Assembly: GCA_005888335.1 (NCBI GenBank)
Contig: VAWY01000177.1
Span: 1 to 46,965, forward strand
Source: Actinomycetota bacterium
Lineage (GTDB): Bacteria > Actinomycetota > Thermoleophilia > Solirubrobacterales > Solirubrobacteraceae
Length of the DNA stretch: 46,965 nt
Reading direction: 5' to 3'
The number at the start of each line of letters is the position of its first letter. Positions within the stretch are counted from its first letter, which is position 1. The translations under genes and the position numbers were made by a program. The notes under the pieces were generated by a model. The model did no database searches. It had not been told where the DNA came from and saw only the letters and a list, made by a program, of their open reading frames with translations. Shown here piece by piece: positions 24,474-33,063 of this stretch.

Positions 24474-26047
24474 CCGCCGAGCACTTCGACGCGATCGTCG
24501 TCGGCGGCGGGCCCAACGGCCTGACCTGCGCCGCCTACCTGGCCAGGGCCGGCGCGGGCGTCGTCGTCCTGGACAAGCGGTTTGAGTGGGGCGGCACGCT
24601 GGCCACGGATGACTACTCGACGCCGTTCTCGTACAACATCTGCCAGTACGCCCTGCCCCTCGGCCGCGAGCTGCCGCCCTACGGCGACCTCGACCTCGAG
24701 CGCCTCTCGGTTCGCCTGCTGGAGCCCGACCCGGTCGCTGCGTTCGTGCCGCTGGGTGGCGGCGAGCCGCTCGTCGTCGGGCGCGACGGGAAAGCACTCG
24801 GGGAGCTGCGTCCGCTGATCGACGCGGCCGACCGCGTCATCGCGCCGCTGCTGTACGCACCCCCGGTCCCCGTCGAGGAGGCCGAGCGCGTGCTTGACCA
24901 CGACGACGGGCGCCTCGCGCTCGAGCTCGCCAGGATGACGCCGGCCGACGCCGCCTCCCGCGCGGGCGACGACCGCGGCGCGGGGCTGGTGCGCTACCTG
25001 TGCGCGCTGGCCGGCTTCGGGCACGCCGACGAGCCGCTCGGATTCGTCGGAGCGTTCGCCTTCGCGCGCCTCCTGCGCCCCACGCTCGTCGTCGGCGGCG
25101 CGAAGGCGCTGGCCAACGGGCTGTTCCGGGCGGGCGCCAAGGCCGGCGCCCAGTACCGGCCGGTGGCGGACGTGCAGCGCATCGAGGCCAACGGCGCCGA
25201 GGTGCGGGCGATCTGCCGCGATGGACGCCGCTTCGAGGCCGCCGCGCTCGTCTCGACGCTCGATCCGAAGACGACGTTCCTCGAGCTGCTCGACCCGGGA
25301 ACCGTCCCTGAGACCATCCGCGTGGCTGCGGAGGCGTGGCGGATCGACGCGTGTGGGCCGTTCACGGCGCACTACGGCATCAAGGGCGCGCCGCCGCGGC
25401 TCGCGACACAGGAGGCGACGGAGGCTCTCGTCCAGGTCCTGGGCTTCGCCGACGCCGGCGCGGTGGGCGACCATCTCGACGCGGCGGCGACCGGGCAGCT
25501 TCCGGCGACCCCGGCGGGGCACCTGACGGTGACCTCGCGGCACGACCCGACGCAGGCGGCGCCGGGGCCGTTCGGGCCACTGCACACGCTGCGGTTTGAG
25601 ACGCGCGCCCCGTTCCGCCACCCGGAGGCCGACTGGGTGCGAGCCCGGGCCGGCTACCGCGACCGCTGTCGCGACCTGATCGCGCAGGAGACCGCGGGCC
25701 TCGACGCCGCGCGCGAGCTGTTCGCCTTCGCCGACAGCCCGCGAGACATCGAGCGCCGCTTCCGCACGACGCGCAACGGCTCGGTTCGCCAGGGCATGCT
25801 CGTGCGTGAGCAGACGTTCACGAACCGGCCGCACCCGGACTGCTCGAGCGGACGCACGCCGATCGACGGCCTGTTCCTCGGCGGCGGCGGCGTGCACCCC
25901 GGCGTGCCGGGCTCCCTGGCCGGCGGCTTCCACGCCGCCCGGGCGGTCTGCGAGGCCTTGCACCACGACCCCTGGTGGGCGGAGCCGCCGCTCGTCCAGC
26001 ACGCGCGGGAGGTCGGGCTGCTGCCCGAACCGGCCGCAGTCGCGTGA
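24470..26047 (+). CDS. NAD(P)/FAD-dependent oxidoreductase, CrtI-like (second of pair)
   Basis: A 525-residue flavoprotein. The N-terminal FAD site is DAIVVGGGPNGLTCAAYLAR, the pattern of the actinobacterial phytoene-dehydrogenase-like branch. The C-terminal FAD segment is DGLFLGGGGVHPGVPGSLAG. It overlaps the preceding paralogous-type gene by four bases. The two proteins differ strongly in sequence, so this is not a recent tandem duplication. The substrate is unknown. A desaturase gene follows after 400 bp on the same strand and may belong to the same lipid pathway (inference). Confidence 0.87.
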   Translation: MTAEHFDAIVVGGGPNGLTCAAYLARAGAGVVVLDKRFEWGGTLATDDYSTPFSYNICQYALPLGRELPPYGDLDLERLSVRLLEPDPVAAFVPLGGGEPLVVGRDGKALGELRPLIDAADRVIAPLLYAPPVPVEEAERVLDHDDGRLALELARMTPADAASRAGDDRGAGLVRYLCALAGFGHADEPLGFVGAFAFARLLRPTLVVGGAKALANGLFRAGAKAGAQYRPVADVQRIEANGAEVRAICRDGRRFEAAALVSTLDPKTTFLELLDPGTVPETIRVAAEAWRIDACGPFTAHYGIKGAPPRLATQEATEALVQVLGFADAGAVGDHLDAAATGQLPATPAGHLTVTSRHDPTQAAPGPFGPLHTLRFETRAPFRHPEADWVRARAGYRDRCRDLIAQETAGLDAARELFAFADSPRDIERRFRTTRNGSVRQGMLVREQTFTNRPHPDCSSGRTPIDGLFLGGGGVHPGVPGSLAGGFHAARAVCEALHHDPWWAEPPLVQHAREVGLLPEPAAVA

Positions 26048-26449
26048 GGTGACCGACGCGCGGCGCCAACAACGGCGCCGCGCGTCGAGCACGGTCTACC
26101 AGCTGCTCGACTGCTCGTCGGCGGCCGGCGAGGACGAGCGCCGGACCGCGAACCGACCGGCGCGGCTGGACGGCGGTATGGCGAGCCCTTCGACCCGCGC
26201 CCGGCCGACGATCTCGGTCGTCTCTCTACTTCACCTCGACGAAGATCGCGCGCAGCTCCGTCGTCCCGCTGCTTGCGCGGCAGCCGACACCTGGCAATCG
26301 CCACCGACCCGATCCCCGTCACCGACGCGCTGCTCGCGCTCGTCAGACCCGCCGGAACGTGTTCCAGGAGTTGACTCTCCTTCTCGCGCGAAGCAGCGCT
26401 CGGCCGCCGGACCTGATAGCAACCGGCGGATCGTGACCTGGGAGGAGCC
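26048..26449. other. Intergenic region, no gene seen
   Basis: A divergent copy of the short repeat (CTTCTCGCGCGAAG, 26380-26393) is present. All frames have shadow-like composition. GGAGGAG at 26441-26447 belongs to the next gene. Confidence 0.5.
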
Positions 26450-27442
26450 TTGACCGAAGCGCCGCTGCAGCCCTCGTTCTGGCGCGAGCGCCTCGCGCCG
26501 TACGCCGAGCCCCGTCTGGGGCGCAGCGTGCTGGACCTCGCGACCTCCGTGGTCGCTTATGTCGCGCTGACGGCGGCGATGTACGCGCTGGTCGGTGTCT
26601 CGGAGATCCTCGTGCTCGTGCTCGCGCTGCCGACCGCGGGCTTCCTGCTGCGCACGTTCATCGTCTTTCACGACTGCGCGCACGGCTCGTTTCTCCCGAG
26701 CCGCCGGGCCAACGAGTGGGTGGGCGTCGTCTGCGCCCTGCTGGTCTACTCGCCCTTTCACAGCTGGCGCCACGAGCACGCCGTCCACCACGCGACGGCG
26801 GGCGACCTCGACCGACGCGGCATGGGAGACGTTGACACGCTCACGGTGGCGGAGTATCTCGCGCGCCCGTGGCCGAAGCGCCTCGAGTATCGGGTCATGC
26901 GCAACCCGTTCGTGCTGCTCGTCCTGGGACCGCTGTGGGCGCTGTTGCTCGAGCCGCGGCTCGTGCCCGGCTGGGCGCGGCGGCGGTTCTGGCGCAAGAT
27001 CGTCGCCACCGATGTCGCGCTCGTCGCGCTCGTGGGCGCGCTGTGCGCGCTCGCCGGCTGGAGGGCGGTCCTCCTCGTGCAGCTGCCGAGCGCCATGCTC
27101 GCCGGCGCGGCCGGCGTCTGGCTGTTCTACGTCCAACACCAGTTCGAGGACGTCTACTGGCAGCCCCACGACAACTGGAGCTACGCCGAGTCCGCTCTCC
27201 AGGGCAGCTCGTACCTCAAGCTGCCGACGCTGCTGCAGTTCTTCACCGGCAACATCGGGCTGCATCACGTCCACCACCTGAGCGCGCGCATTCCCAACTA
27301 CAACCTCCAGCGCGCGCACGACGAGAACCCGGTCTTCCACGACGTGCCGACGCTGACGTTGTGGGACGGCATCCGCGCGCTGCGACTCAAGCTCTACGAC
27401 GAGCAGCACTCACGGCTCGTGAGCTTCTCGGCAGCGCGATGA
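26450..27442 (+). CDS. Membrane fatty acid desaturase
   Basis: A 330-residue integral-membrane diiron desaturase. All three histidine boxes are present: HDCAH (residues about 74-78), HEHAVHH (about 107-113) and HHVHH in GNIGLHHVHHLSARIPNYNL (about 270-274). Hydrophobic pairs lie between them. The GLHHVHHLSARIPNYNL region matches acyl-lipid omega-6/delta-type desaturases. The start is TTG at 26450, decided by GGAGGAG three bases upstream and by the lack of an ATG until well inside the first helix. It should insert double bonds into membrane acyl chains. Confidence 0.9.
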   Translation: MTEAPLQPSFWRERLAPYAEPRLGRSVLDLATSVVAYVALTAAMYALVGVSEILVLVLALPTAGFLLRTFIVFHDCAHGSFLPSRRANEWVGVVCALLVYSPFHSWRHEHAVHHATAGDLDRRGMGDVDTLTVAEYLARPWPKRLEYRVMRNPFVLLVLGPLWALLLEPRLVPGWARRRFWRKIVATDVALVALVGALCALAGWRAVLLVQLPSAMLAGAAGVWLFYVQHQFEDVYWQPHDNWSYAESALQGSSYLKLPTLLQFFTGNIGLHHVHHLSARIPNYNLQRAHDENPVFHDVPTLTLWDGIRALRLKLYDEQHSRLVSFSAAR

Positions 27443-27637
27443 ACGCGCCTCCGGCGGTCGCGTTGACAACGGGGAGCCGCCTGGGTGCGGCCGCGGAGGG
27501 CGTCCGCACCGGCTCAGCGGCAGGGAGCGGGCTCGAGACGGGCGTCGTCTCGGATTTCGCGCTTTGCGAGAGTGGCGATGCTCGAAGACCGGCGGGGCGC
27601 CAGCGACTTCCTGGCGACGGACTAGGCTGACCTCGAC

Positions 27638-27799
27638 GTGCTGCAGATCGCTCCCGCCGCGGCGGCTGGCTCTGGCGTCCTCGCCGCTTTTCTCATCGTC
27701 GTTCTCATCGCGGGATATCTCGTTCTTTGGGCGATCTGGCACTTCGGCTTCCGTGACCGTGACGATGAGGGGCGCCGCATCACGAAGCCGCGAGAGTGA
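27638..27799 (+). CDS. Small single-span membrane peptide (53 residues)
   Basis: The frame starts at GTG and reads MLQIAPAAAAGSGVLAAFLI, VVLIAGYLVLWAIWHFGFRD, then RDDEGRRITKPRE. One long hydrophobic helix (residues about 12-37) is followed by a charged cytoplasmic tail, a sensible topology. Third positions are less GC-rich than in the neighbours. No clear SD is seen. It sits alone between the desaturase and the DUF4386 gene. It resembles the small hypothetical membrane peptides found throughout actinobacteria; no function is known. Confidence 0.55.
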   Translation: MLQIAPAAAAGSGVLAAFLIVVLIAGYLVLWAIWHFGFRDRDDEGRRITKPRE

Positions 27800-27987
27800 C
27801 GTCGCGCCGCCGCGAACCGGCGATCACTCAGCGGCCGGTGGGGCAACGTCTGCCTTCGCGACCTACCACAGGTTGATATCTCCCGACGGCGCGCGAAGGG
27901 CCTCGCACCACCGCGAGGCCGTTCGAGTTCCGTGATCCGCTGTGGATGCGGCGTTGCTGTGACTAGCTGCGCGGCGCATTTCAGCCG

Positions 27988-28773
27988 CTATCGCGCAGCC
28001 GCCGCGGGAGCGGCCGAGCTTTCAATGAGTCGGGTGTGGCGGCGCTCCTTGTGTGTGTCGGGTGAGACCTTGAAGCCCTTGGCGATGAGGTAGATGCCAA
28101 GCGATGCCTCCCAGACCATCTCGGGGAGCGTGGCGACGAACGACGGCCCGGAGGTCTGCTCGTAGAGGCCGAACAGGACGGCGGTCGCCGACGCGAAGGC
28201 CAGGGGGCCGCCGATGATGCCGAGCAGCGCCATGCGCCGGGGCACGAGGCCTGAGCGATACATCAGGTAGCCGAGCACCAGCCCGTTGCCGAAGCCGGCG
28301 CAGAAGGCCGGGCCGAAGAGGAACGTCCAGTCGTGAACGGCAACCAGCGACTGGCCGGCGAGCACGAGCGAGCCGGGATCCGCGCTGCCGGCGACGTCCT
28401 GGCGCAACGTCACAACCGACAGCAGGCTGACGATGCCGACGACGATGACGGTGGATTCGAGGATCCGGGTGGCGACGTAGCCGAGTGCGAGGCCTTCGCC
28501 GTGCCGTCTGAGGATCGGGAAGAGGGCGACGGCGGTGCCGACGTTGGAGATCACGAGGATGACCTCGAGGAAGGCACCCACCGAGATGCGAGTGTCCGCG
28601 CCCCCGCCGACGATGTAGCCAGCGTCGTCGAGCACGGGGCCGTAGAGCACGAGCGCCGCGATCGAGGAGATGAAGGTCATGACGAAGAACGCCCCGGCGA
28701 TGCGCGCGAGCCGCCTCACCCGGGGGTCGTCGATCGCCATCTCCGTAGTGGGTTGCGCGTGTGGTTCGAACAT
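27988..28773 (-). CDS. DUF4386 family integral membrane protein
   Basis: A 261-residue protein with about six hydrophobic helices, starting with RRLARIAGAFFVMTFISSIA. It includes YGPVLDDAGYIVGGGADTRI and DWTFLFGPAFCAGFGNGLVL, both typical of DUF4386. The ATG at 28773 has AGAGGA 8-13 bases upstream. It faces a TetR gene across three near-identical operator sites, so it is very likely repressed by that TetR protein. The function of the family is not known; a role in membrane stress or small-molecule efflux is a guess. Confidence 0.85.
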   Translation of the reverse strand: MFEPHAQPTTEMAIDDPRVRRLARIAGAFFVMTFISSIAALVLYGPVLDDAGYIVGGGADTRISVGAFLEVILVISNVGTAVALFPILRRHGEGLALGYVATRILESTVIVVGIVSLLSVVTLRQDVAGSADPGSLVLAGQSLVAVHDWTFLFGPAFCAGFGNGLVLGYLMYRSGLVPRRMALLGIIGGPLAFASATAVLFGLYEQTSGPSFVATLPEMVWEASLGIYLIAKGFKVSPDTHKERRHTRLIESSAAPAAAAR

Positions 28774-28800
28774 CGGATCCGTCCTCTTGTTGGCGATGAC

Positions 28801-28846
28801 CTTACGCTGTAAGCTTACGTCGTAAGTTGTACACTTACGGCGTAAG
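28801..28846. promoter_or_regulatory. Triple TetR operator array
   Basis: Three 13-bp palindromes follow one another: CTTACGCTGTAAG (28801-28813), CTTACGTCGTAAG (28814-28826) and CTTACGGCGTAAG (28834-28846). The first two abut; the third begins 20 bp after the second. The last ends one base before the TetR ATG, so bound repressor would block both transcription and translation. Consensus CTTACGNCGTAAG. Identity as the site of the adjacent TetR protein is inferred from position and symmetry. Confidence 0.85.
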
Positions 28847-28847
28847 G

Positions 28848-29528
28848 ATGTCAAGCCGATCTCAAGCCACGCGCCCGCGCCGCACGCCGCTAAGCAGGCA
28901 GCGGGTGCTGCGGGCTGCGGTCGCCCTGGCCGACGAGCGCGGCGCCGAGGGGCTGACCATGCGCAAGCTCGCCACGGAGTTGGGCGTCGAGGCGATGTCG
29001 CTCTACAACCACGTCGCCAGCAAGGAGGACCTACTCGACGGCATGGTCGACATCGTCTTCGGCGAAATCGACTTCTCCTCCGATTCGCCCGACTGGAAGG
29101 CGGCGATGCGCCAGCGGGCGATCGCGACCCGCAACGCCCTCCTGCGCCACCGCTGGGCCACCGGCCTGATGGAGTCCCGGACCAGTCCGGGCCCCGAGAG
29201 CTTCCGCGTCCACGACGCCGTGCTCGGCTGCCTGCGCAGGGCCGGCTTCTCGCTGGAGATGACGGTCCACGCGTACTCAGCCCAGGACGCCTACATCTAC
29301 GGGTTCGCCCTTCAGGAGAAGACCCTGGTGTTCGACACCTCCGACGAGGGTGCAGCGGAAGCGGCGAGGCAGATGCAGGAGTTCGAGGCCGTCCTCGCCG
29401 ACTACCCACACCTCGTCGAGGTCGTCGGCGGCCACGTCGCCAAGGCCGGCTACAACTTCGACGCCGAGTTCCTGTTCGGACTCGACCTGATCCTCGACGG
29501 CCTCGACAGGCTCCGAGGCAGAAACTGA
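28848..29528 (+). CDS. TetR family transcriptional regulator (TetR_C_1 type)
   Basis: A 226-residue repressor. The helix-turn-helix is near residues 15-60: LSRQRVLRAAVALADERGAE, GLTMRKLATELGVEAMSLYN, HVASKEDLLDGMV. The C-terminal ligand and dimer domain (residues about 80-226) resembles TetR_C_1. ATG 28848 is preferred: it follows operator 3 directly, without an SD, as in leaderless messages; a TTG seven codons earlier would lie inside the operators. It probably represses itself and the divergent DUF4386 gene. Confidence 0.92.
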   Translation: MSSRSQATRPRRTPLSRQRVLRAAVALADERGAEGLTMRKLATELGVEAMSLYNHVASKEDLLDGMVDIVFGEIDFSSDSPDWKAAMRQRAIATRNALLRHRWATGLMESRTSPGPESFRVHDAVLGCLRRAGFSLEMTVHAYSAQDAYIYGFALQEKTLVFDTSDEGAAEAARQMQEFEAVLADYPHLVEVVGGHVAKAGYNFDAEFLFGLDLILDGLDRLRGRN

Positions 29529-29644
29529 TCTACGCCGACGCCGAGCGAGGCGGCCCCGGGGGTTCGGCGAACGGAATGGCTTCCCCTTAGGACGTATCCG
29601 GAACTGAGGGCCCCGCGCCCGCTGGGCGGCCGCGTCTAGCGCTC

Positions 29645-29660
29645 CTCGTCGCGCAATGCG
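29645..29660 (+). repeat. Short intergenic repeat (CTCGTCGCGCAATGCG)
   Basis: An exact core match in the 258-bp gap between the TetR stop and the PPOX-type gene. CCTC before the core and GAGG at its end give a short imperfect stem. Confidence 0.6.
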
Positions 29661-29786
29661 AGGGCCCGCCCGGCGGGAACGTGCACGAGCGTTGCTCGTC
29701 GCCACAGGTTGGTCTGTCGATGGCGCGCGCGCGTGGGCGGGAGCGAGCGCAGGCACGCTCTTAGGAACGCATGGTGGTGGCGATGA

Positions 29787-30185
29787 CTATCCGCCGCTCA
29801 TGTCTACGGCGTAGATGTTGGTGGGTTCGATCGTGATCGCCGCCCGGCTTTCCCCGGGTTGGTCATGCACCTTGAGGTCGGCGTTGTATTTCGCGCCGAG
29901 CCTACGCGCGAAGGCATAGTCGTTATCGGCTTCGATCCGCGCGTTGCCGCGGACCTCGAGGTATCGGTAGGGGTTCTGGAGATCCAGCAGCAGCAGGCTG
30001 CACTGAGGACGCTTGAGGAGATTGCGGGTCTTCAGCCGGGATGTGTTGAGCGAGAGCTTGAGCTCGCCGTCGTCATGCAGAAACCAGATCTCGGTCAGCT
30101 GGGGAAAGCCGTCGCTGCCGATCGTCGCAAGGGAAGCGACCGGCGCGACGAGGAGGTCGCGATGAGACTCGGGGAAGGTGGTCAT
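29787..30185 (-). CDS. PPOX-class F420/FMN-dependent oxidoreductase
   Basis: A 132-residue split-barrel protein. HRDLLVAPVASLATIGSDGF is the first strand pair, FPQLTEIWFLHDDGELKLSL the substrate-side strands and NPYRYLEVRGNARIEADND the typical FDOR segment. Its length and the SRLKTRNLLKRPQCSLLLLD pattern match Rv1155-like F420-dependent enzymes rather than PdxH. It would reduce a small molecule with F420H2 or FMN. ATG 30185 is the only sensible start; the SD is weak. Confidence 0.85.
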   Translation of the reverse strand: MTTFPESHRDLLVAPVASLATIGSDGFPQLTEIWFLHDDGELKLSLNTSRLKTRNLLKRPQCSLLLLDLQNPYRYLEVRGNARIEADNDYAFARRLGAKYNADLKVHDQPGESRAAITIEPTNIYAVDMSGG

Positions 30186-30391
30186 GGCGACATTTTTCCT
30201 GAGCCGACACCTCGCCCACACGGCAGTCCTGGCGTGGCGCTCAGCGCTGCCCGTGATCGCGGCTCGCGCTCGCCTCCGCCCAGGAGCAGGCTCGCCGTCA
30301 CTTGTGCCATCGCGTGGTGTGGACCACGGCGCAATCCGCACAAGCGTCGAGGGGGGCGCGGCGCTCCAACTCGCGCGAGGCGGCGCTGCCC

Positions 30392-31551
30392 TTAGCTCGC
30401 CTCGGGCGCGCTGGGTCGGGCGGGCTCGTACTCCCACAGCGCGAGGCCGAGCAGCAGCGCCGCGACGAGCGTCGCGAGCGCGAGGGCCGACACCGTGCCG
30501 GCGACCAGCCCGAGCGCGGGGAGTCCGGCGATCGCCGTGACGCGCTTGACGTTGGCGGATCGGATCATGCGCACGCGGAAGAGCGGTCGCCCAGGAGGAA
30601 GAGGGCGGGTCCGCCGAGGACGGCCATGGCGCCCGCGCTCGTCAGCGGATGGCCGGGGCGGGCCAGCAGCAGCTCGTCGCCGACGGCGGTGACGATCACG
30701 CCGGCGATGATCGGCAGGTGCAGATAGGTGTAGGCGTCGCGGGCGAGGCGGCCGGGGTCCTCGCTGCTGGCCATGTCTCGCCGGGAGTGCTCAGCGACCT
30801 CGCCAAAGTACAGCCACCACAGTCCCGAGCTCACGAAGAATGCGACGCCCAGCGAGACGACGACCTCGAAGGTGAGGCCGGCGTGCGCGGCGGTCGCGCC
30901 GGTGATGACGATCGACTCGCCGAGCGCGATGATGACAAAGGCCTGGCAGCGCTCGGCGAACTGGCCGCCATCGATCGTGTAGTCGCCGGTGCGCGAGACG
31001 CCGCGGCCCGGCGTGCGGTAACCGACGAGCGGCGCGACGAGCTCGACGACCAGCGCCGGCGCCCACAGCCACAGGCGCGCGTCACCGGCGAGGAACGCCC
31101 CGGCGATCCACAGCGCCCCGGCCGCGCCGCTCCACACGACGATGCGCTCGAAGACGACGCGCAGCGCATGGTCCCGCGCGAGCAGGAGCGTCCCGGCGAC
31201 ATTGCGCCCGACCTGCAGCACGACGTAGGCGCCGGCGAACAGCGCCGCGTCGTGACCGAAGGCCCCCGGCAGCGCCGACGCCATCAGCAGGCTGGCGAGC
31301 GCGACGAAGATCAGGACCACGCGGACGGGGGCCGAGCCGGGATCGAACCAGTTGACCATCCACGTCGTGTAGATCCACGCCCACCAGACCACGAGCAGCA
31401 GGAACGCCGTGCGGCCCGCGCCGGCCCAGCTCAGCCCGCCGATCAGCAGGTGCGACAGCTGGGTCACGGCGAACACGTAGACCAGGTCGAAGAACAGCTC
31501 GACGACGGTGGTGACCCGCTCGCCGCCCTCCCGTGCGCGCAGGTGCGCCAT
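30392..31551 (-). pseudogene. Low temperature requirement protein A (LtrA), frameshifted near the C-terminus
   Basis: The main frame (30565-31551, 328 residues) is an LtrA membrane protein: TTVVELFFDLVYVFAVTQLS near the N-terminus and GQFAERCQAFVIIALGESIV in the middle, with many hydrophobic helices. LtrA proteins normally have about 380-400 residues. The missing end is found in another frame at 30392-30574 (MRMIRSANVKRVTAIAGLPA and ALATLVAALLLGLALWEYEP). The break is at about 30580, where one base seems to be missing relative to ...GD-x-LFRVRMIRS. It is either a real frameshift mutation or a sequencing error. Confidence 0.8.
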
Positions 31552-31579
31552 CGGGTGGCAGGCTAACCGAGCCGTTCTG

Positions 31580-31608
31580 CTCGTCGCGCATTGCGGAAGC
31601 GCGACGAG
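31580..31608 (+). repeat. Best hairpin copy of the short intergenic repeat family
   Basis: Perfect 10-bp arms CTCGTCGCGC (31580-31589) and GCGCGACGAG (31599-31608) enclose a 9-base loop. The first 16 bases, CTCGTCGCGCATTGCG, match the family core. It lies just upstream of the LtrA start and before the defence-like genes. The family resembles REP elements in being short, intergenic and palindromic. Confidence 0.75.
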
Positions 31609-31644
31609 GAGTGCGGGGAGAGCACCTCCCGCGGGCTGCTTGTC

Positions 31645-31739
31645 AGATCGGTGCTTGTTCGCTCGACTACCGGGAGGTGGCAGAGATCGTCGTGCCGAAC
31701 CAGATGGCGCTCGCCCAGCTCAGGCGTCTCGCCGGATGA
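31645..31739 (+). pseudogene. Short coding remnant ending in an ATGA overlap (possible sigma region 4 tail)
   Basis: The frame ends CSLDYREVAEIVVPNQMALA followed by QLRRLAG and a TGA that overlaps the next ATG. DYREVAEI resembles the start of the sigma-70 region 4 helix-turn-helix of ECF sigma factors, but the recognition helix is not preserved. The 5' part is cut short by the repeat at 31580. It may be the end of a gene displaced from upstream of the next operon. Confidence 0.35.
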
Positions 31740-32065
31740 GCTTCAGCTTGCAGGCCGTCGATGCCGACGGCGGCGACCGCGCCGAGTGCTTGTCCTTGAG
31801 CAACCGGGCGATGGCGGCGCTGCGCGAGTTGTTGATCGAGGTGGCGGACGCCGACCGGGGCACACCGGTGGCCCTTCTGGTATTCAACGACGGCACGCTC
31901 GTCGATCCGGACGATTGCCGCTGGATCGCGAACAACCTTCGCGCCGTCGATCGGCGGGCGATCTCGGTCAGCCGGCCTGAACCTGACGAGCTGCTCGAGC
32001 TGGTCGACGGGTTCGCAGCCTTCTGCGACGAATGCGCAACCTTCGGTGGCTTCGAGGTGTGGTGA
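31736..32065 (+). CDS. Unknown 109-residue acidic protein, first of a putative defence pair
   Basis: The protein starts MSFSLQAVDADGGDRAECLS and ends CDECATFGGFEVW. It is acidic and predicted alpha/beta, with VALLVFNDGTLVDPDDCRWI as a likely strand-loop-helix. I do not recognise a family. Its stop is one base before the ATG of the nuclease gene, so the two are almost certainly cotranslated. An inhibitor, adaptor or immunity-like partner of the nuclease is possible, but this is inference from context. Confidence 0.6.
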   Translation: MSFSLQAVDADGGDRAECLSLSNRAMAALRELLIEVADADRGTPVALLVFNDGTLVDPDDCRWIANNLRAVDRRAISVSRPEPDELLELVDGFAAFCDECATFGGFEVW

Positions 32066-32066
32066 G

Positions 32067-32999
32067 ATGCGCGACGTGTCGGAGCCGCTGACGATGACGT
32101 GTCGTCGCTGTGGCCGGGTGCTCCGCGGCGATCCTGCGCTGGAGCTGGGGGTGCGGACCTCCCGCTATGACCGGCTGGTCTTCCGTTGCGACGCCTGCGA
32201 GGTCGGCTACTCGAACGCCACCTCCGAGGCCGACCGCATCGAGATCACCGCGACTCCGGCTGGCAACGTCCCGGTTGAGGTCCACGCCGGGCTGACCGAC
32301 GCTCTTGGGGCGTCCATCAACGTCGTGGCTCGCCCGGGCAAGGCCTGGAAGTTCTGCTCGGCGAACTCCGAGGACGCGGCGACGTGGACGGTGATCAGGG
32401 CGCTCGCCATGGCCGACCAGCTCGACCGAGTCGCGGTCGCGCTCGGTGTTGGTCACCTCACCGGAGGCGAGCCGGCGCGCGTCCTGCTCTGGGGCGCGCC
32501 GGCGCCGGGCTCGAACGGGGCGGCCGCCGACGCAGCCGCGCTCGTCGAGCAGATCTCGCGCGATCTCGGGGAGAAGGATGATCGGCGCTCCGAGCCCGAC
32601 GTGGTCGTGATGTGGGATGACCTCGTCGTCGTCATCGAGGCCAAGCTCGGCAGCGGCAACGACCGCCAGAGCGAGAACCTCGACCGCTTCGACCGCTACC
32701 TGCGCCGGCCCGAGCTGTGGTCGGCGGCGCCCGACGAGATCAAGGCCGTCGGCTTCTACGAGCTGGTGCGCAACTGGGTGATCGCCTGGGAGTTGGCAGA
32801 GCGCAGCCGCGCAGGCCACGCGGTCCTCGCCAACCTCGCTCCCGCACGCCACGGGGCGGATGTCGAGCGCTTCCGAGAGCTGGTTGCGGCCTCAGAGACG
32901 CGGCGCCTCGAGCATCTGCGTTGGGCGTCAGTCCTACCCGCCCCGGTGCCGCCCTGGCTCGAGGAGTACGCGTCCAAGCTCCGCCTGCGCGAGCTCTGA
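32067..32999 (+). CDS. Zinc-ribbon PD-(D/E)XK family nuclease-like protein
   Basis: A 310-residue protein. Two CxxC pairs (C12-C15 in TCRRCG, C41-C44 in CDAC) form an N-terminal zinc ribbon. The nuclease core is visible as EPDVVVMWDDLVVVIEAKLG, with D178 and E191-A-K193 as the PD-(D/E)XK residues, and E102 in ANSEDAATW as a possible helix Glu. Restriction and repair nucleases share this pattern. ATG 32067 is preferred, with GAGG and GGTGAG upstream. The ribbon could bind DNA or RNA. The downstream GmrSD-like gene supports a defence role (inference). Confidence 0.7.
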   Translation: MRDVSEPLTMTCRRCGRVLRGDPALELGVRTSRYDRLVFRCDACEVGYSNATSEADRIEITATPAGNVPVEVHAGLTDALGASINVVARPGKAWKFCSANSEDAATWTVIRALAMADQLDRVAVALGVGHLTGGEPARVLLWGAPAPGSNGAAADAAALVEQISRDLGEKDDRRSEPDVVVMWDDLVVVIEAKLGSGNDRQSENLDRFDRYLRRPELWSAAPDEIKAVGFYELVRNWVIAWELAERSRAGHAVLANLAPARHGADVERFRELVAASETRRLEHLRWASVLPAPVPPWLEEYASKLRLREL

Positions 33000-33063
33000 T
33001 GCAACGTTCGGAGTCTCACAGTTGCGGTCACGCCTACGACGCCCCACGGGCGACGTGCTCGCG

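Noticed and set aside
28801..28846. The three operators as the start of a CRISPR array
   Set aside because: Units are 13 bp, abut or are 7 bp apart, and have no spacers of 25-40 bp; they are operators.
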